Made by a program: the position numbers and the translations under genes. The notes under the pieces were generated by a model. It saw only the letters and a program-made list of their open reading frames with translations, made no database searches and was not told the DNA's origin. A DNA stretch of 64,000 bases from Limibacter armeniacum (lineage in GTDB: Bacteria; Bacteroidota; Bacteroidia; Cytophagales; Flammeovirgaceae): positions 1,054,001-1,118,000 of the forward strand of contig NZ_JBAJNO010000009.1 in assembly GCF_036880985.1 (NCBI RefSeq), written 5' to 3'. Positions 16,371-24,515 of the stretch are shown in pieces (the first letter of the stretch is position 1; every line of letters begins with the position of its first letter).

Positions 16371-17354
16371 CTACTTGGCATAACTGCTTCTATGAATTAG
16401 GTTGAAGGATACACTCAACACTAGAAGAAGTACTACTGAAATAGTTGTGGCAGAAACGATTCCCATTCTAATTAAATCATAAAGTGAATCTTTTCTTCCA
16501 CTTGCTTCCTCGTTGATTTGTGTAACCAATTCACTAATCTCCTCTGTCAATCTTACAAGGTCAGGTACAAGTCCTTTATTCATTTTATATCCAACCTTCA
16601 TATCTTCTTCCACTACCTTCAGGAAAATCGAATTGTATCTGCGTAGGTCTTCTTTCAGTTCGAATTTTTCCTCCTCCGGAACCTGAGGATTGGCTTCCAA
16701 CTTCATTTTAATTTCTCCACTTAACCTTCTCACTTCGTACAGGTAGGAAGTACCTCCTCGGATCATATAATCCTTTTCCTGATTTCTTAACTTCATCAAC
16801 AGTTCCTTGTCTATATAACGGGAAGCTTCCAGAAGCTTTACTTGTTCATTCATATATCCAAGTAATCCGTAGTCCTTAAACCCTTTATACTTGATTGAAC
16901 TAATGATCTCCTTGAATGTCTCGTCATAAGTATTGAGAAGAGAATCAAACCTTACAAGTTCTTTGGCATAGTACAGTTTCCAGTTTCCTTTAGCCTGTTG
17001 AATCTCATCAGACATTGCACGCACTTTTTTCAGGTGCTGAAACTGTTGATTAAGAATATCACTTTTACCTTTTGCAAAAAACTCCTCATTGGTGGTTTCA
17101 TAAGCCAAAAACTGCTCTCCATATCTAGCCATGTTCAATGTTAGATTATAGAGCTGATTAATCTTCATAACAGCCTTGTCTGTATCTTCCATTTCACGGA
17201 AAGTATTAAAACTGGTAAAAGCCACAAAGAAAGACAGAACTGAATAAATATAGAATCCTGAAAAGATTTTCTCTTTCAGGGTTCTTGGTTTCAATAACTT
17301 CTCGATTACCATTGGCTCGTAGTTTACAGCTCTAAAAGCGGCGTCATCTGACAA
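16371..17354 (-). CDS. Orphan chemoreceptor-type sensor (HBM-like), no signalling domain
   Basis: The 327-residue protein has a short basic N-terminus (KPRTLKEKIFSGF, as in MCPs), TM1 (about 30-48), a periplasmic all-helical region of about 240 residues with the length and heptad pattern of a helical bimodular (HBM) sensor, TM2 (about 297-318) and then only nine residues. HAMP, MA and kinase domains are all missing. The stop is genuine, since a bidirectional terminator follows within 40 bp. It may signal through a partner membrane protein or bind a ligand only. The HBM assignment rests on layout, not on a recognised motif. Confidence 0.6.
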   Translation of the reverse strand: MSDDAAFRAVNYEPMVIEKLLKPRTLKEKIFSGFYIYSVLSFFVAFTSFNTFREMEDTDKAVMKINQLYNLTLNMARYGEQFLAYETTNEEFFAKGKSDILNQQFQHLKKVRAMSDEIQQAKGNWKLYYAKELVRFDSLLNTYDETFKEIISSIKYKGFKDYGLLGYMNEQVKLLEASRYIDKELLMKLRNQEKDYMIRGGTSYLYEVRRLSGEIKMKLEANPQVPEEEKFELKEDLRRYNSIFLKVVEEDMKVGYKMNKGLVPDLVRLTEEISELVTQINEEASGRKDSLYDLIRMGIVSATTISVVLLLVLSVSFNLIHRSSYAK

Positions 17355-17540
17355 TTTAGTTAGCTGTTTATTCGATAATGTTTTGGTTGATTTTACGGAA
17401 AAAGGTCTATCCCGTTTTTGTTCAGCAAATAGCTTTCAATAATAACGATAGAGAGAAAGTTTATTGAACTTTTCTTAGAAAAAATTGACACGATTTTCTG
17501 TTATCTATCAAATACATCTAAAAACTCAGGCACAAACACG

Positions 17541-17581
17541 AAAAAAAAAGAAAAACCACACCCTGATCAGATGTGGTTTTA
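17541..17581 (-). terminator. Terminator downstream of the SPOR-like gene
   Basis: A 9-bp stem (17552-17560 with 17572-17580) with a long U run on the minus strand (A9 at 17541-17549). Confidence 0.8.
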
Positions 17582-17604
17582 TGCAGACTCAGGCTATTCT
17601 AATA

Positions 17605-18312
17605 TTAATGCTGCACAAGAAAAGCATTTCTCTCTCCTTCATTCCTTCCAATCTTGCGGAAGTTATCGCAATATACTTTAGCCTGATCTTTATATTTCAA
17701 TGAGCCATACACTACACAGTACAATGGTTGACCATCTACATTTTTAACTTTAATATAAGTCTTGTACATATGATAATAACTTTCAAAATCTTTCGCTTTA
17801 TCCTGTGCTTTACACAAGCTGTTAGAAGAATATACTTGTAAGCCCCAACCATGAGAAATCACTTGGCTGTTCAAGTCAACAAAGTATGATTTATCTGCCT
17901 GCAACTGACCTTGTCTTCTTGCACAAGTTCGGTTATCATTAGGACTTACCTTATATACCTGACCACCTGAAGTTCCCAATCTTTTTAATGAATCATACTC
18001 ATCTTCCATTTCTCCCAATTGGTTATCCAGTGCTGTTTTCTCACCTTCAAGTCTTAACACTTTAGTGTTCAAGGCACTTACTTCGGAAGAAAGGCGCTGA
18101 TTCTCACTCTCAAGTTCATTCGCTCGCTTCTCAAACTCATTTGCTCTTTCTTCTATTTGCAGTTTTGCCTTTCTCAGATCTTCATTCTCCGATTTCAGTG
18201 TTGCATTTTCCTGTTTCAACTTCTTTTTGGATTGAGCATTTGCCTCTGACAGACTTATATGTAGCATGAAACAGCCAATAATAAGCAGCAGGAGTTTCAT
18301 ATTTTTTTTCAT
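17605..18312 (-). CDS. Secreted coiled-coil protein with SPOR-like C-terminus
   Basis: Starting at Met 18312 gives about 235 residues and a clean signal peptide (MKKNMKLLLLIIGCFMLHISLSEANAQ); an upstream in-frame ATG at 18372 would bury it. The mature protein has a strong coiled coil (about residues 28-110). A C-terminal domain resembles SPOR: SHGWGLQVYSSNSLCKAQ, then PLYCVVYGSLKYKDQAKVYC, the paired beta-alpha elements that bind denuded peptidoglycan. It contains several cysteines, which may pair. It is likely periplasmic and cell-wall associated. Confidence 0.7.
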   Translation of the reverse strand: MKKNMKLLLLIIGCFMLHISLSEANAQSKKKLKQENATLKSENEDLRKAKLQIEERANEFEKRANELESENQRLSSEVSALNTKVLRLEGEKTALDNQLGEMEDEYDSLKRLGTSGGQVYKVSPNDNRTCARRQGQLQADKSYFVDLNSQVISHGWGLQVYSSNSLCKAQDKAKDFESYYHMYKTYIKVKNVDGQPLYCVVYGSLKYKDQAKVYCDNFRKIGRNEGERNAFLVQH

Positions 18313-18547
18313 GACAGTACAGTTATTTATAATGGTTTTAGTTTTTTGATTATTCTCTCTCCTCAAATACACTGACTTATTGTATGGTATCTCACAACCA
18401 GTCTTGTCAGTGAATCTTATTAGTAAGGCAAAATAGATGGAATGTGAATTTTATCCAAATATCATATGACTACCATACAATTTTAGAAATAACGCCTATA
18501 TGATCTTAAACCAAAGAAATACACACCTAAAAATGCAAAGAGGTTAT

Positions 18548-18555
18548 TATATTTG
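18548..18555 (+). promoter_or_regulatory. Possible -7 box for the M61 peptidase gene
   Basis: TATATTTG fits TAnnTTTG and lies 35 bp before the start codon. The upstream -33 element is not clear. Confidence 0.4.
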
Positions 18556-18589
18556 TAAAATGGAGAGCAAATAGCTTTAATAACCAACT

Positions 18590-20458
18590 ATGCTAAAGAA
18601 CATTCTGTGCTTAATATGCCTTTTAATCACAATAATATTGACAGGGTCAAACCTGAAGGCACAACAATCAGCACCAAGACTTACATACCGTTACTGGCTT
18701 GACTTAACCAATGTAAAAAATGATCGAGTAAATGTCACACTGATTACTCCCTCTGTTGTTTCAGACGAAGTAGTTTTTCAAATGCCAAGTATTGTTCCTG
18801 GCACCTACAGTGTTTACAATTTTGGACGATTCATTCATAAGTTTAAAGCATGCAACCAGAATGGCAAACCCCTAGAGGTTGAAAAGACAGATGAAAATTC
18901 ATGGAAAATACTGAACGCCCAACAGCTCTACAAGATTGAATATCAAGTAGAAGACACATGGGACACCAATCAAAGTGATTTAGTATTTGAACCAGGTGGA
19001 TCAAACATTGAAGCTGGTAAAAACTTCATTATCAACTCCCATGCTTTTATGGGCTTTCTTGATGGTATGAGAGATTTCCCATTTGAAGTCAATGTTTACC
19101 ACCCTACAGACCTGTTTGGCTCAACAGCTTTAGTCAGCCGTAACTCGACAGAACAAACTGACCGTTACTTGACTAAGAACTATCAGGTATTGGCTGATTC
19201 CCCCATTATGTATACACAGGCTGACACAGCAACTATTACACTTGGCGATACAGACGTACTGATTTCACTCTACTCTCCAAATGATATGCTCAATGCGGAG
19301 GTTGTTGCTACGCACCTAAACCAAGTGTTATTCGCCCAGCAACGATACTTGGGAGGTAAACTACCTGTAGACCGGTATGCATTTCTGATTTACCTGTCAG
19401 ACAAGCCATCACTTTCAGGTGCTATCGGTGCTCTGGAACACTCCTATTCTTCTGTATATTTTCTTCCGGAAGCTTCTGAGGACTTTCTAGCCAGTACCAT
19501 TCGTGATATTGCAGCTCATGAGTTTTTCCATATTCTAACACCGTTAGGACTACACTCTGAAGAAATCAGCAGTTTTGATTTTGAACACCCAAGAATGTCT
19601 AAACACCTTTGGCTCTACGAAGGAGTCACTGAATACTTTGCCCACCATGTTCAGGTTCAAGAAGGGTTAATCTCTACAGACGTCTTTTTCAGAGTTATCA
19701 AAAACAAAATAGAAACGGCTGCCAACCACTACAATGACTCCATTCCGTTTACTGACTTGAGCAAGTATTGTCTTGATAAATATGCTGATCAGTATGGAAA
19801 CGTCTATGAAAAAGGTGCCCTGATTGCCATGTCTCTTGACATATTACTTCTTCACAAATCTGATGGACATTATTCACTAAGAGACCTAGTATTGGACCTT
19901 ATTGACAGATATGGTAAAGACAAGCCTTTTCAAGACGATGACCTCTTTGAAGAAATAGCTAAAATCAGTGGCATTCCTGAAACCCGACCATTTTTCGCAA
20001 ACTATGTCGAAGACAACCAGCCTCTTCCCCTTTCCGAAATATTGGCTTTGGCAGGTGTGGACTACTACAAGGAAAGAGAGGTTGAAGTTTATACATTAGG
20101 AAATGTGGATATTGACCTAACTGAAGAAGGAAAACTGATAGTGACAGGTATAAATGAACTTGATAGGTTTGGTAAAAAGCTTGGCTACGAAAAAGATGAT
20201 ATCATATTATCATTCAATGGTATTGACATCGATGCAGACAACGCAGGTGAGATGATACAGGACTTTAAGCAAAATGCACGAAAAGGTTCTAAGCTCGTCC
20301 TTAAAGTTCAGCGGAATGGCAAGACTAAAAAACTCAAGTCCAAAGTTAAGCCAATCAAAAAAGTCAGGCATGATGTATTTGAGCCAATGGACCGTCCAAA
20401 AAGACATCAGCAACTGGTTTTTGACGCATGGATAAACGGACTTTCTGATGATCGGTAA
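18590..20458 (+). CDS. M61-family (glycyl aminopeptidase-like) metallopeptidase with PDZ domain
   Basis: The 622-residue protein has a signal peptide (LCLICLLITIILTGSNLKAQ), an N-terminal beta-sandwich, and a gluzincin catalytic domain. The zinc site is H310-E-F-F-H314 in AAHEFFHIL, and the third ligand is Glu344 in LWLYEGVTEYF. A PDZ domain (about 510-590; LGYEKDDIILSFNGIDID, GSKLVLKVQRNG) follows. M61 enzymes cleave N-terminal Gly or Ala from peptides; here it is periplasmic or surface-exposed. It forms a monocistronic unit. Confidence 0.9.
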   Translation: MLKNILCLICLLITIILTGSNLKAQQSAPRLTYRYWLDLTNVKNDRVNVTLITPSVVSDEVVFQMPSIVPGTYSVYNFGRFIHKFKACNQNGKPLEVEKTDENSWKILNAQQLYKIEYQVEDTWDTNQSDLVFEPGGSNIEAGKNFIINSHAFMGFLDGMRDFPFEVNVYHPTDLFGSTALVSRNSTEQTDRYLTKNYQVLADSPIMYTQADTATITLGDTDVLISLYSPNDMLNAEVVATHLNQVLFAQQRYLGGKLPVDRYAFLIYLSDKPSLSGAIGALEHSYSSVYFLPEASEDFLASTIRDIAAHEFFHILTPLGLHSEEISSFDFEHPRMSKHLWLYEGVTEYFAHHVQVQEGLISTDVFFRVIKNKIETAANHYNDSIPFTDLSKYCLDKYADQYGNVYEKGALIAMSLDILLLHKSDGHYSLRDLVLDLIDRYGKDKPFQDDDLFEEIAKISGIPETRPFFANYVEDNQPLPLSEILALAGVDYYKEREVEVYTLGNVDIDLTEEGKLIVTGINELDRFGKKLGYEKDDIILSFNGIDIDADNAGEMIQDFKQNARKGSKLVLKVQRNGKTKKLKSKVKPIKKVRHDVFEPMDRPKRHQQLVFDAWINGLSDDR

Positions 20459-20684
20459 TTCTTAAATATTGCTAATCACAATGGTGATTTGTTTTCTGCC
20501 ACTATAAAATACTATTTTCGTGCTTTGGGTTTAACTCCTCTCCAGTCTCTTCTAAATGTTTAGAATATTCTCAAATTTGAAGAGTTGTATGCTTTGTCTT
20601 CTTCCTCAATTGGGAAACTTGACTTTACTTAAAACAAATTTTTGAATGCCATTAAAGCTACAATGGCTATAAAATCGACAATAT

Positions 20685-21491
20685 ATGAATTTGAAGCTTC
20701 GTAACCCTCTTGCCGTATTTGACTTGGAAACAACAGGAACCAATATTGTCAAAGACAGGATTGTGGAAATTTCTGTAGTCAAAATTATGGTGGATGGTGA
20801 AAAGAAAATAAAAACACTGAGGATTAATCCTACTATCCCTATTCCATTGGAAAGCAGCCTTATCCATGGTATTTATGATGAGGATATCAAGGATGCTCCA
20901 ACTTTCAAACAAGTCGCCAAGGAAATTGCCGAATTCATGAAAGGTGCTGATCTGGCTGGTTTCAATGTGATGCGCTTTGACATTCCTGTATTAGTTGAGG
21001 AATTTTTGAGAGCAGGAATCAACTTTGATATCAGTAACAGGAAAGTTGTGGATGCCCAACGTATTTTTCATATGATGGAGCCAAGAACACTGACTGCCGC
21101 ATACAAGTTCTACTGCAAAAAAGACCTTGAAGATGCTCACTCTGCGGAAGCGGACACAATGGCTACTTTTGAGGTACTGGACGCACAGGTTAAACACTAT
21201 GAAGGTGCTACTATCAAGGATAAGGATGGCAAGGAATACCAACCTATTCACAATGATGTAGAAGTACTGCATAAACTCACACTGAGTAATGCTGTTGACT
21301 TTGCCAACCGTATGGTCTACAACAATGATGGCGTGGCTGTATTCAATTTTGGTAAGTATAAAAACCAATCTGTTCTGGAAGTCCTGAAAAAGGATCCTGC
21401 ATATTATGACTGGATTCAGAACAATGACTTCCCTCTGAACACCAAACAAAAACTTACAGAGATCAAGCTTAGCATGTTTAATAACCGCTAA
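20685..21491 (+). CDS. DEDDh 3'-5' exonuclease with ExoX-like C-terminal domain
   Basis: The 268-residue protein carries exonuclease motifs I (AVFDLETTGT), II (NVMRFDIPVL) and III with the HxAxxD signature (DAHSAEADTMAT), placing it in the DnaQ/RNase T superfamily, DEDDh type. Residues about 215-268 (FNFGKYKNQSVLEVLKKDPAYYDWIQ) form the small ExoX-type C-terminal domain. The likely role is DNA repair or proofreading-type trimming. It lacks polymerase or GIY-YIG fusions. A bidirectional terminator separates it from the convergent Nudix gene. Confidence 0.85.
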   Translation: MNLKLRNPLAVFDLETTGTNIVKDRIVEISVVKIMVDGEKKIKTLRINPTIPIPLESSLIHGIYDEDIKDAPTFKQVAKEIAEFMKGADLAGFNVMRFDIPVLVEEFLRAGINFDISNRKVVDAQRIFHMMEPRTLTAAYKFYCKKDLEDAHSAEADTMATFEVLDAQVKHYEGATIKDKDGKEYQPIHNDVEVLHKLTLSNAVDFANRMVYNNDGVAVFNFGKYKNQSVLEVLKKDPAYYDWIQNNDFPLNTKQKLTEIKLSMFNNR

Positions 21492-21493
21492 AT

Positions 21494-21534
21494 CAAAAAA
21501 GGGGCAGTAAAGTAATATTACTGTCCCTTTTTAT
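21494..21534. terminator. Bidirectional terminator between convergent genes
   Basis: A 13- to 14-bp stem with one G-U pair (21497-21510 with 21518-21530) and A/T runs on each side. It overlaps the Nudix stop codon. Confidence 0.8.
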
Positions 21535-22178
21535 CTATCGCTCAACTGTTGTATCCCTTCTACAATTTCAAGCATTTCACTCAAAATCATCGCTGTTGCC
21601 CCCCACACCACCTTTCCATCTATATCAAAAGATGGTGCATTGAAACGCATTCCTCTTACATCAATTGTTGACATTTTTTTTGTCTCTGGATTCAATAAAT
21701 GCCCTAAAGTCGTTTCTATTACCTCATCCACTTCTACAGGATCTAGCGTATATTCATTTCTTTTATTTGAATAGGCGATAACGGGAGTTACCAACATATT
21801 ACTTGGCGGTATATAAAGGTCACTCAAAGTACCAAGTACTTCCGTTGGACGAACTTCTATACCAATTTCCTCATAACACTCACGCAATGCTGTAACTATC
21901 AATGATGGATCTTCAGGGTCTCTTTTTCCTCCGGGCAATGCCATTTGTCCTCCGTGTACTCCATCATACATAGGTCGCTGAATCAATGGAAAGCTAAAGT
22001 CATCTTCTCCAAAGTCTGATAATAGAATCAATACGGCAGATGGTCTTGCATCTGTTGGAGGCATTAAAGCCCCCCTTCTTTTTCTATTATCAGAAGCCAT
22101 CTTGACGTGTGCCTCCATTCCTGGAAGCTCATCTCCACGTAAATAGAGCTTTAGTTTATCTATAAATTTATTTTCCAT
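21531..22178 (-). CDS. Nudix hydrolase, coenzyme A pyrophosphatase type
   Basis: The 215-residue protein has a Nudix box of the CoA-pyrophosphatase subgroup. HGGQMALPGGKRDPEDPSL then TALRECYEEIGI includes both the UPF0035-type preamble and the REx2EE metal-binding core. Enzymes of this type (YeaB/NudL, NUDT7) split CoA or oxidised CoA into 3',5'-ADP and phosphopantetheine. It lies 40 bp downstream of the yjjX-like gene on the same strand, so the two may be cotranscribed as a nucleotide-housekeeping pair. Confidence 0.85.
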   Translation of the reverse strand: MENKFIDKLKLYLRGDELPGMEAHVKMASDNRKRRGALMPPTDARPSAVLILLSDFGEDDFSFPLIQRPMYDGVHGGQMALPGGKRDPEDPSLIVTALRECYEEIGIEVRPTEVLGTLSDLYIPPSNMLVTPVIAYSNKRNEYTLDPVEVDEVIETTLGHLLNPETKKMSTIDVRGMRFNAPSFDIDGKVVWGATAMILSEMLEIVEGIQQLSDR

Positions 22179-22218
22179 GCCAGATTATTTGAATAAATAA
22201 TAAGAATAGCTATCTCCA

Positions 22219-22788
22219 TTATAGAGTGCTATTTTTTTCAGTATTTTCTTCAAAGTACAGCTCCTCATTGATCATTGGTATCATAGCTAAAGCCACCGCC
22301 TGTGTGTAATAAGCAGTTCGGTCTACTGCCCCATTAGTCAACAAACCAACAGAACCACCCTGCTGTTTGGAGTTTTCCTTTTTAAAAACCATATCATCAG
22401 CCACTCCTAACTCTATTCCTTGATCAACCAAGTTTGACACTAAAGCAGGTAAGTAGAATGTGCCTGTTCTTGCTTTGGCATTTCGTCCATACTTGTCAAT
22501 AATATAGATCCATGCAAACACTTCCATTTCACCATCCAACTTATCTACACCACCTTCAATACCAAACCAAAAGTCTGCATTAGGATTAACATTTTTCGCA
22601 TTTTCGGCCCTGCAACGTGCGCCTTTCAATGTTTCTTCAGAAGTCATCGGTTGATCTGAAACACCTGATGGAACCGAAATACCATCCACCTCCAATTCGT
22701 AAGAAGGCATAACCATCTGAACACCTGTCAATGCAGCGTTTACCTTAACTGGGTTTTTAGAAGCTACGATAAGCTTAACTTTAGTCAT
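22219..22788 (-). CDS. yjjX: Inosine/xanthosine triphosphatase, YjjX family
   Basis: The 189-residue protein matches the YjjX/DUF84 family: the nucleotide-binding start KLIVASKNPVKVNAALTGVQ, the segment SDQPMTSEETLKGARCRAENA, DFWFGIEGGV and the late GGSVGLLTNGAVDR. YjjX removes the non-canonical nucleotides ITP and XTP, preventing their incorporation into nucleic acid. Its length fits the family (about 170-190). It is transcribed with the CoA-type Nudix hydrolase. Confidence 0.85.
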   Translation of the reverse strand: MTKVKLIVASKNPVKVNAALTGVQMVMPSYELEVDGISVPSGVSDQPMTSEETLKGARCRAENAKNVNPNADFWFGIEGGVDKLDGEMEVFAWIYIIDKYGRNAKARTGTFYLPALVSNLVDQGIELGVADDMVFKKENSKQQGGSVGLLTNGAVDRTAYYTQAVALAMIPMINEELYFEENTEKNSTL

Positions 22789-22809
22789 CAGTCTTTAAAA
22801 TAAAAATTA

Positions 22810-22848
22810 AACAAAAAACTCCTGTCCCTTTAATCAAGGACAGGAGTC
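22810..22848 (-). terminator. Terminator downstream of the Wzz-like gene
   Basis: A 10-bp GC-containing stem (22818-22827 with 22838-22847) with a U-rich tail on the minus strand. Confidence 0.8.
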
Positions 22849-22889
22849 TAAAAATAGTACTCTAAAACTAAAATCAGTAGAACTTTTTG

Positions 22890-23996
22890 TTACTGATATT
22901 GAATATATTCTTTTTCCTTTCTGTTCAGGAACTTATTCAGATTTACCAACAACCCCAATACAACCATCACCATTCCTCCAATTGCTGCACCAATCAGGAG
23001 CTGATACGGGTCATTTTTAAATGATGCATTTTTTGATGTAAAGCCACTTACAACCTGTAAAGGCTCTAAATTGACTAGCTCAAGCTCTACCTCCTGCAAC
23101 TGCTCTAAAAGCTCCTTCTTTTCCTTAACTACATTCAAGTAAGTCTCTCCAGATGTCTTCACCTTATCACTACTCATAGGCATCAAGTATTGACCACCCA
23201 TCAATGTCCCGTCTACCTGACCACTATTATCAGCCTGATCAGCTATCACTCCTTGTAAGGATGACTGAAGAACATTTAAATTATTGATTTCTTTCTGAAT
23301 CGACTCTTTCTTACTTTTCAGATTATTGCTAGACAACTCAAGGCTCTTTTTCACATAACCATTACTAGTTACATAAGATACAATCCCCTGCTCTATTTGA
23401 CCCAACGAATAGTTTTCAATTCCTGATTTCAGCCTAACTGCAAACATATCTTCATTTACCAATGCGTTTAACTTCAAGGTATCTATACTAAATTGAAGGT
23501 TTTCATTCGCACCAACGGACTTTTCCAACTCCTCAAAATCCGTTGATGAAAAAGCTTCGATTGCTTTTATTTGACTTGCTTGCTCAACTGGAATATTCAG
23601 TTTATTGGCTAACATTTCTTTGGACTTTTGAGTATCAGATCCACACAAACCATCTAGCCAATTGATATAGTTGACAAAACTTTCTCCTTTCAAATATTCT
23701 GACTTTACAACCATTGTACTTTCAGTCAGTCCAAAAGAATGGTAGACTTGGAATCCAATTCCAATAAGTCCTCCTGCCAATACACCAATCCCAATCCCTT
23801 TATACCACTGTTTTAAAAAAGCCCTAAATGCGATCAAAAAGACAACTATACCTCGACCTATCCGTTTTAAACCTTTTCCAATCAGATGAAACAGCTGTAC
23901 CAAATCGATTTCATCTGATGAGTTTTGGTTTGGTTGATAATAATCCCCTTTCGTTTCTTTTTTTTCTATTTCAAAATCAGTTTTAAACTGGTTCAT
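22890..23996 (-). CDS. Wzz-like chain-length-determinant family membrane protein
   Basis: The 368-residue protein has a polar N-terminus (1-45), TM1 (about 67-88), a periplasmic region with long helices, and TM2 (about 332-352) followed by a short basic tail. This two-TM layout with a coiled-coil periplasmic domain (LKSKKESIQKEINNLNVLQSSLQ) is that of Wzz polysaccharide co-polymerases. No glycosyltransferase or Wzy/Wzx gene is adjacent, so its polymer is unknown. The family call rests on topology and weak similarity. Confidence 0.55.
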   Translation of the reverse strand: MNQFKTDFEIEKKETKGDYYQPNQNSSDEIDLVQLFHLIGKGLKRIGRGIVVFLIAFRAFLKQWYKGIGIGVLAGGLIGIGFQVYHSFGLTESTMVVKSEYLKGESFVNYINWLDGLCGSDTQKSKEMLANKLNIPVEQASQIKAIEAFSSTDFEELEKSVGANENLQFSIDTLKLNALVNEDMFAVRLKSGIENYSLGQIEQGIVSYVTSNGYVKKSLELSSNNLKSKKESIQKEINNLNVLQSSLQGVIADQADNSGQVDGTLMGGQYLMPMSSDKVKTSGETYLNVVKEKKELLEQLQEVELELVNLEPLQVVSGFTSKNASFKNDPYQLLIGAAIGGMVMVVLGLLVNLNKFLNRKEKEYIQYQ

Positions 23997-24515
23997 TCGA
24001 TGTTTTTTTTGATGAAAGGCTGCAAAGCTAAATGAAAATGCTAAATGTTACAGCTCTAATTATTATATATCAAAGCTTAATGCTTACCATATTACAAAAT
24101 CAAGCACCTCTCATGTTGATAATTACCTGTGATTTCCTAAACCAACTTTAATAGCAATTACCAATCCTAAACACTTAAATAAATGAATATCAACTCATTC
24201 ATTTTTTTGATCTTTTGCTCTAAAAAGAGGGTTAATGATTTACCTAAACTAATGACACAAGAAGCAGGAGAAAAAGTTGGAGTACTTTTGAAATAAAAAA
24301 CTGTCATTGGAGAAAATTCAAAAAAAATCATCATTGCTAATAAAATAAACCAGCAATTGCTAAATTTGGTGCTGACAGAGGAATTTATTGACTTTTTTTA
24401 AGGACAATCAAGATTAGAACTATATTTAGGGCATTGACAGTTAATGATATGCCGCTGCTACATGTAAAGTCATGGTTATCATTATGTCTTGATCCAAACT
24501 GAACTATTCAACGTT
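23997..24515. other. Intergenic region upstream of recN
   Basis: It is very AT-rich. It contains a plus-oriented terminator-like hairpin at 24181-24208 with no visible plus-strand gene before it, and the possible recN promoter at 24361-24368. No open frame is convincing. Confidence 0.45.
24361..24368 (+). promoter_or_regulatory. Possible -7 box for recN
   Basis: TAAATTTG fits TAnnTTTG, and a TTG lies 24 bp upstream (slightly long spacing). The box is about 150 bp from the recN start. Confidence 0.3.
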
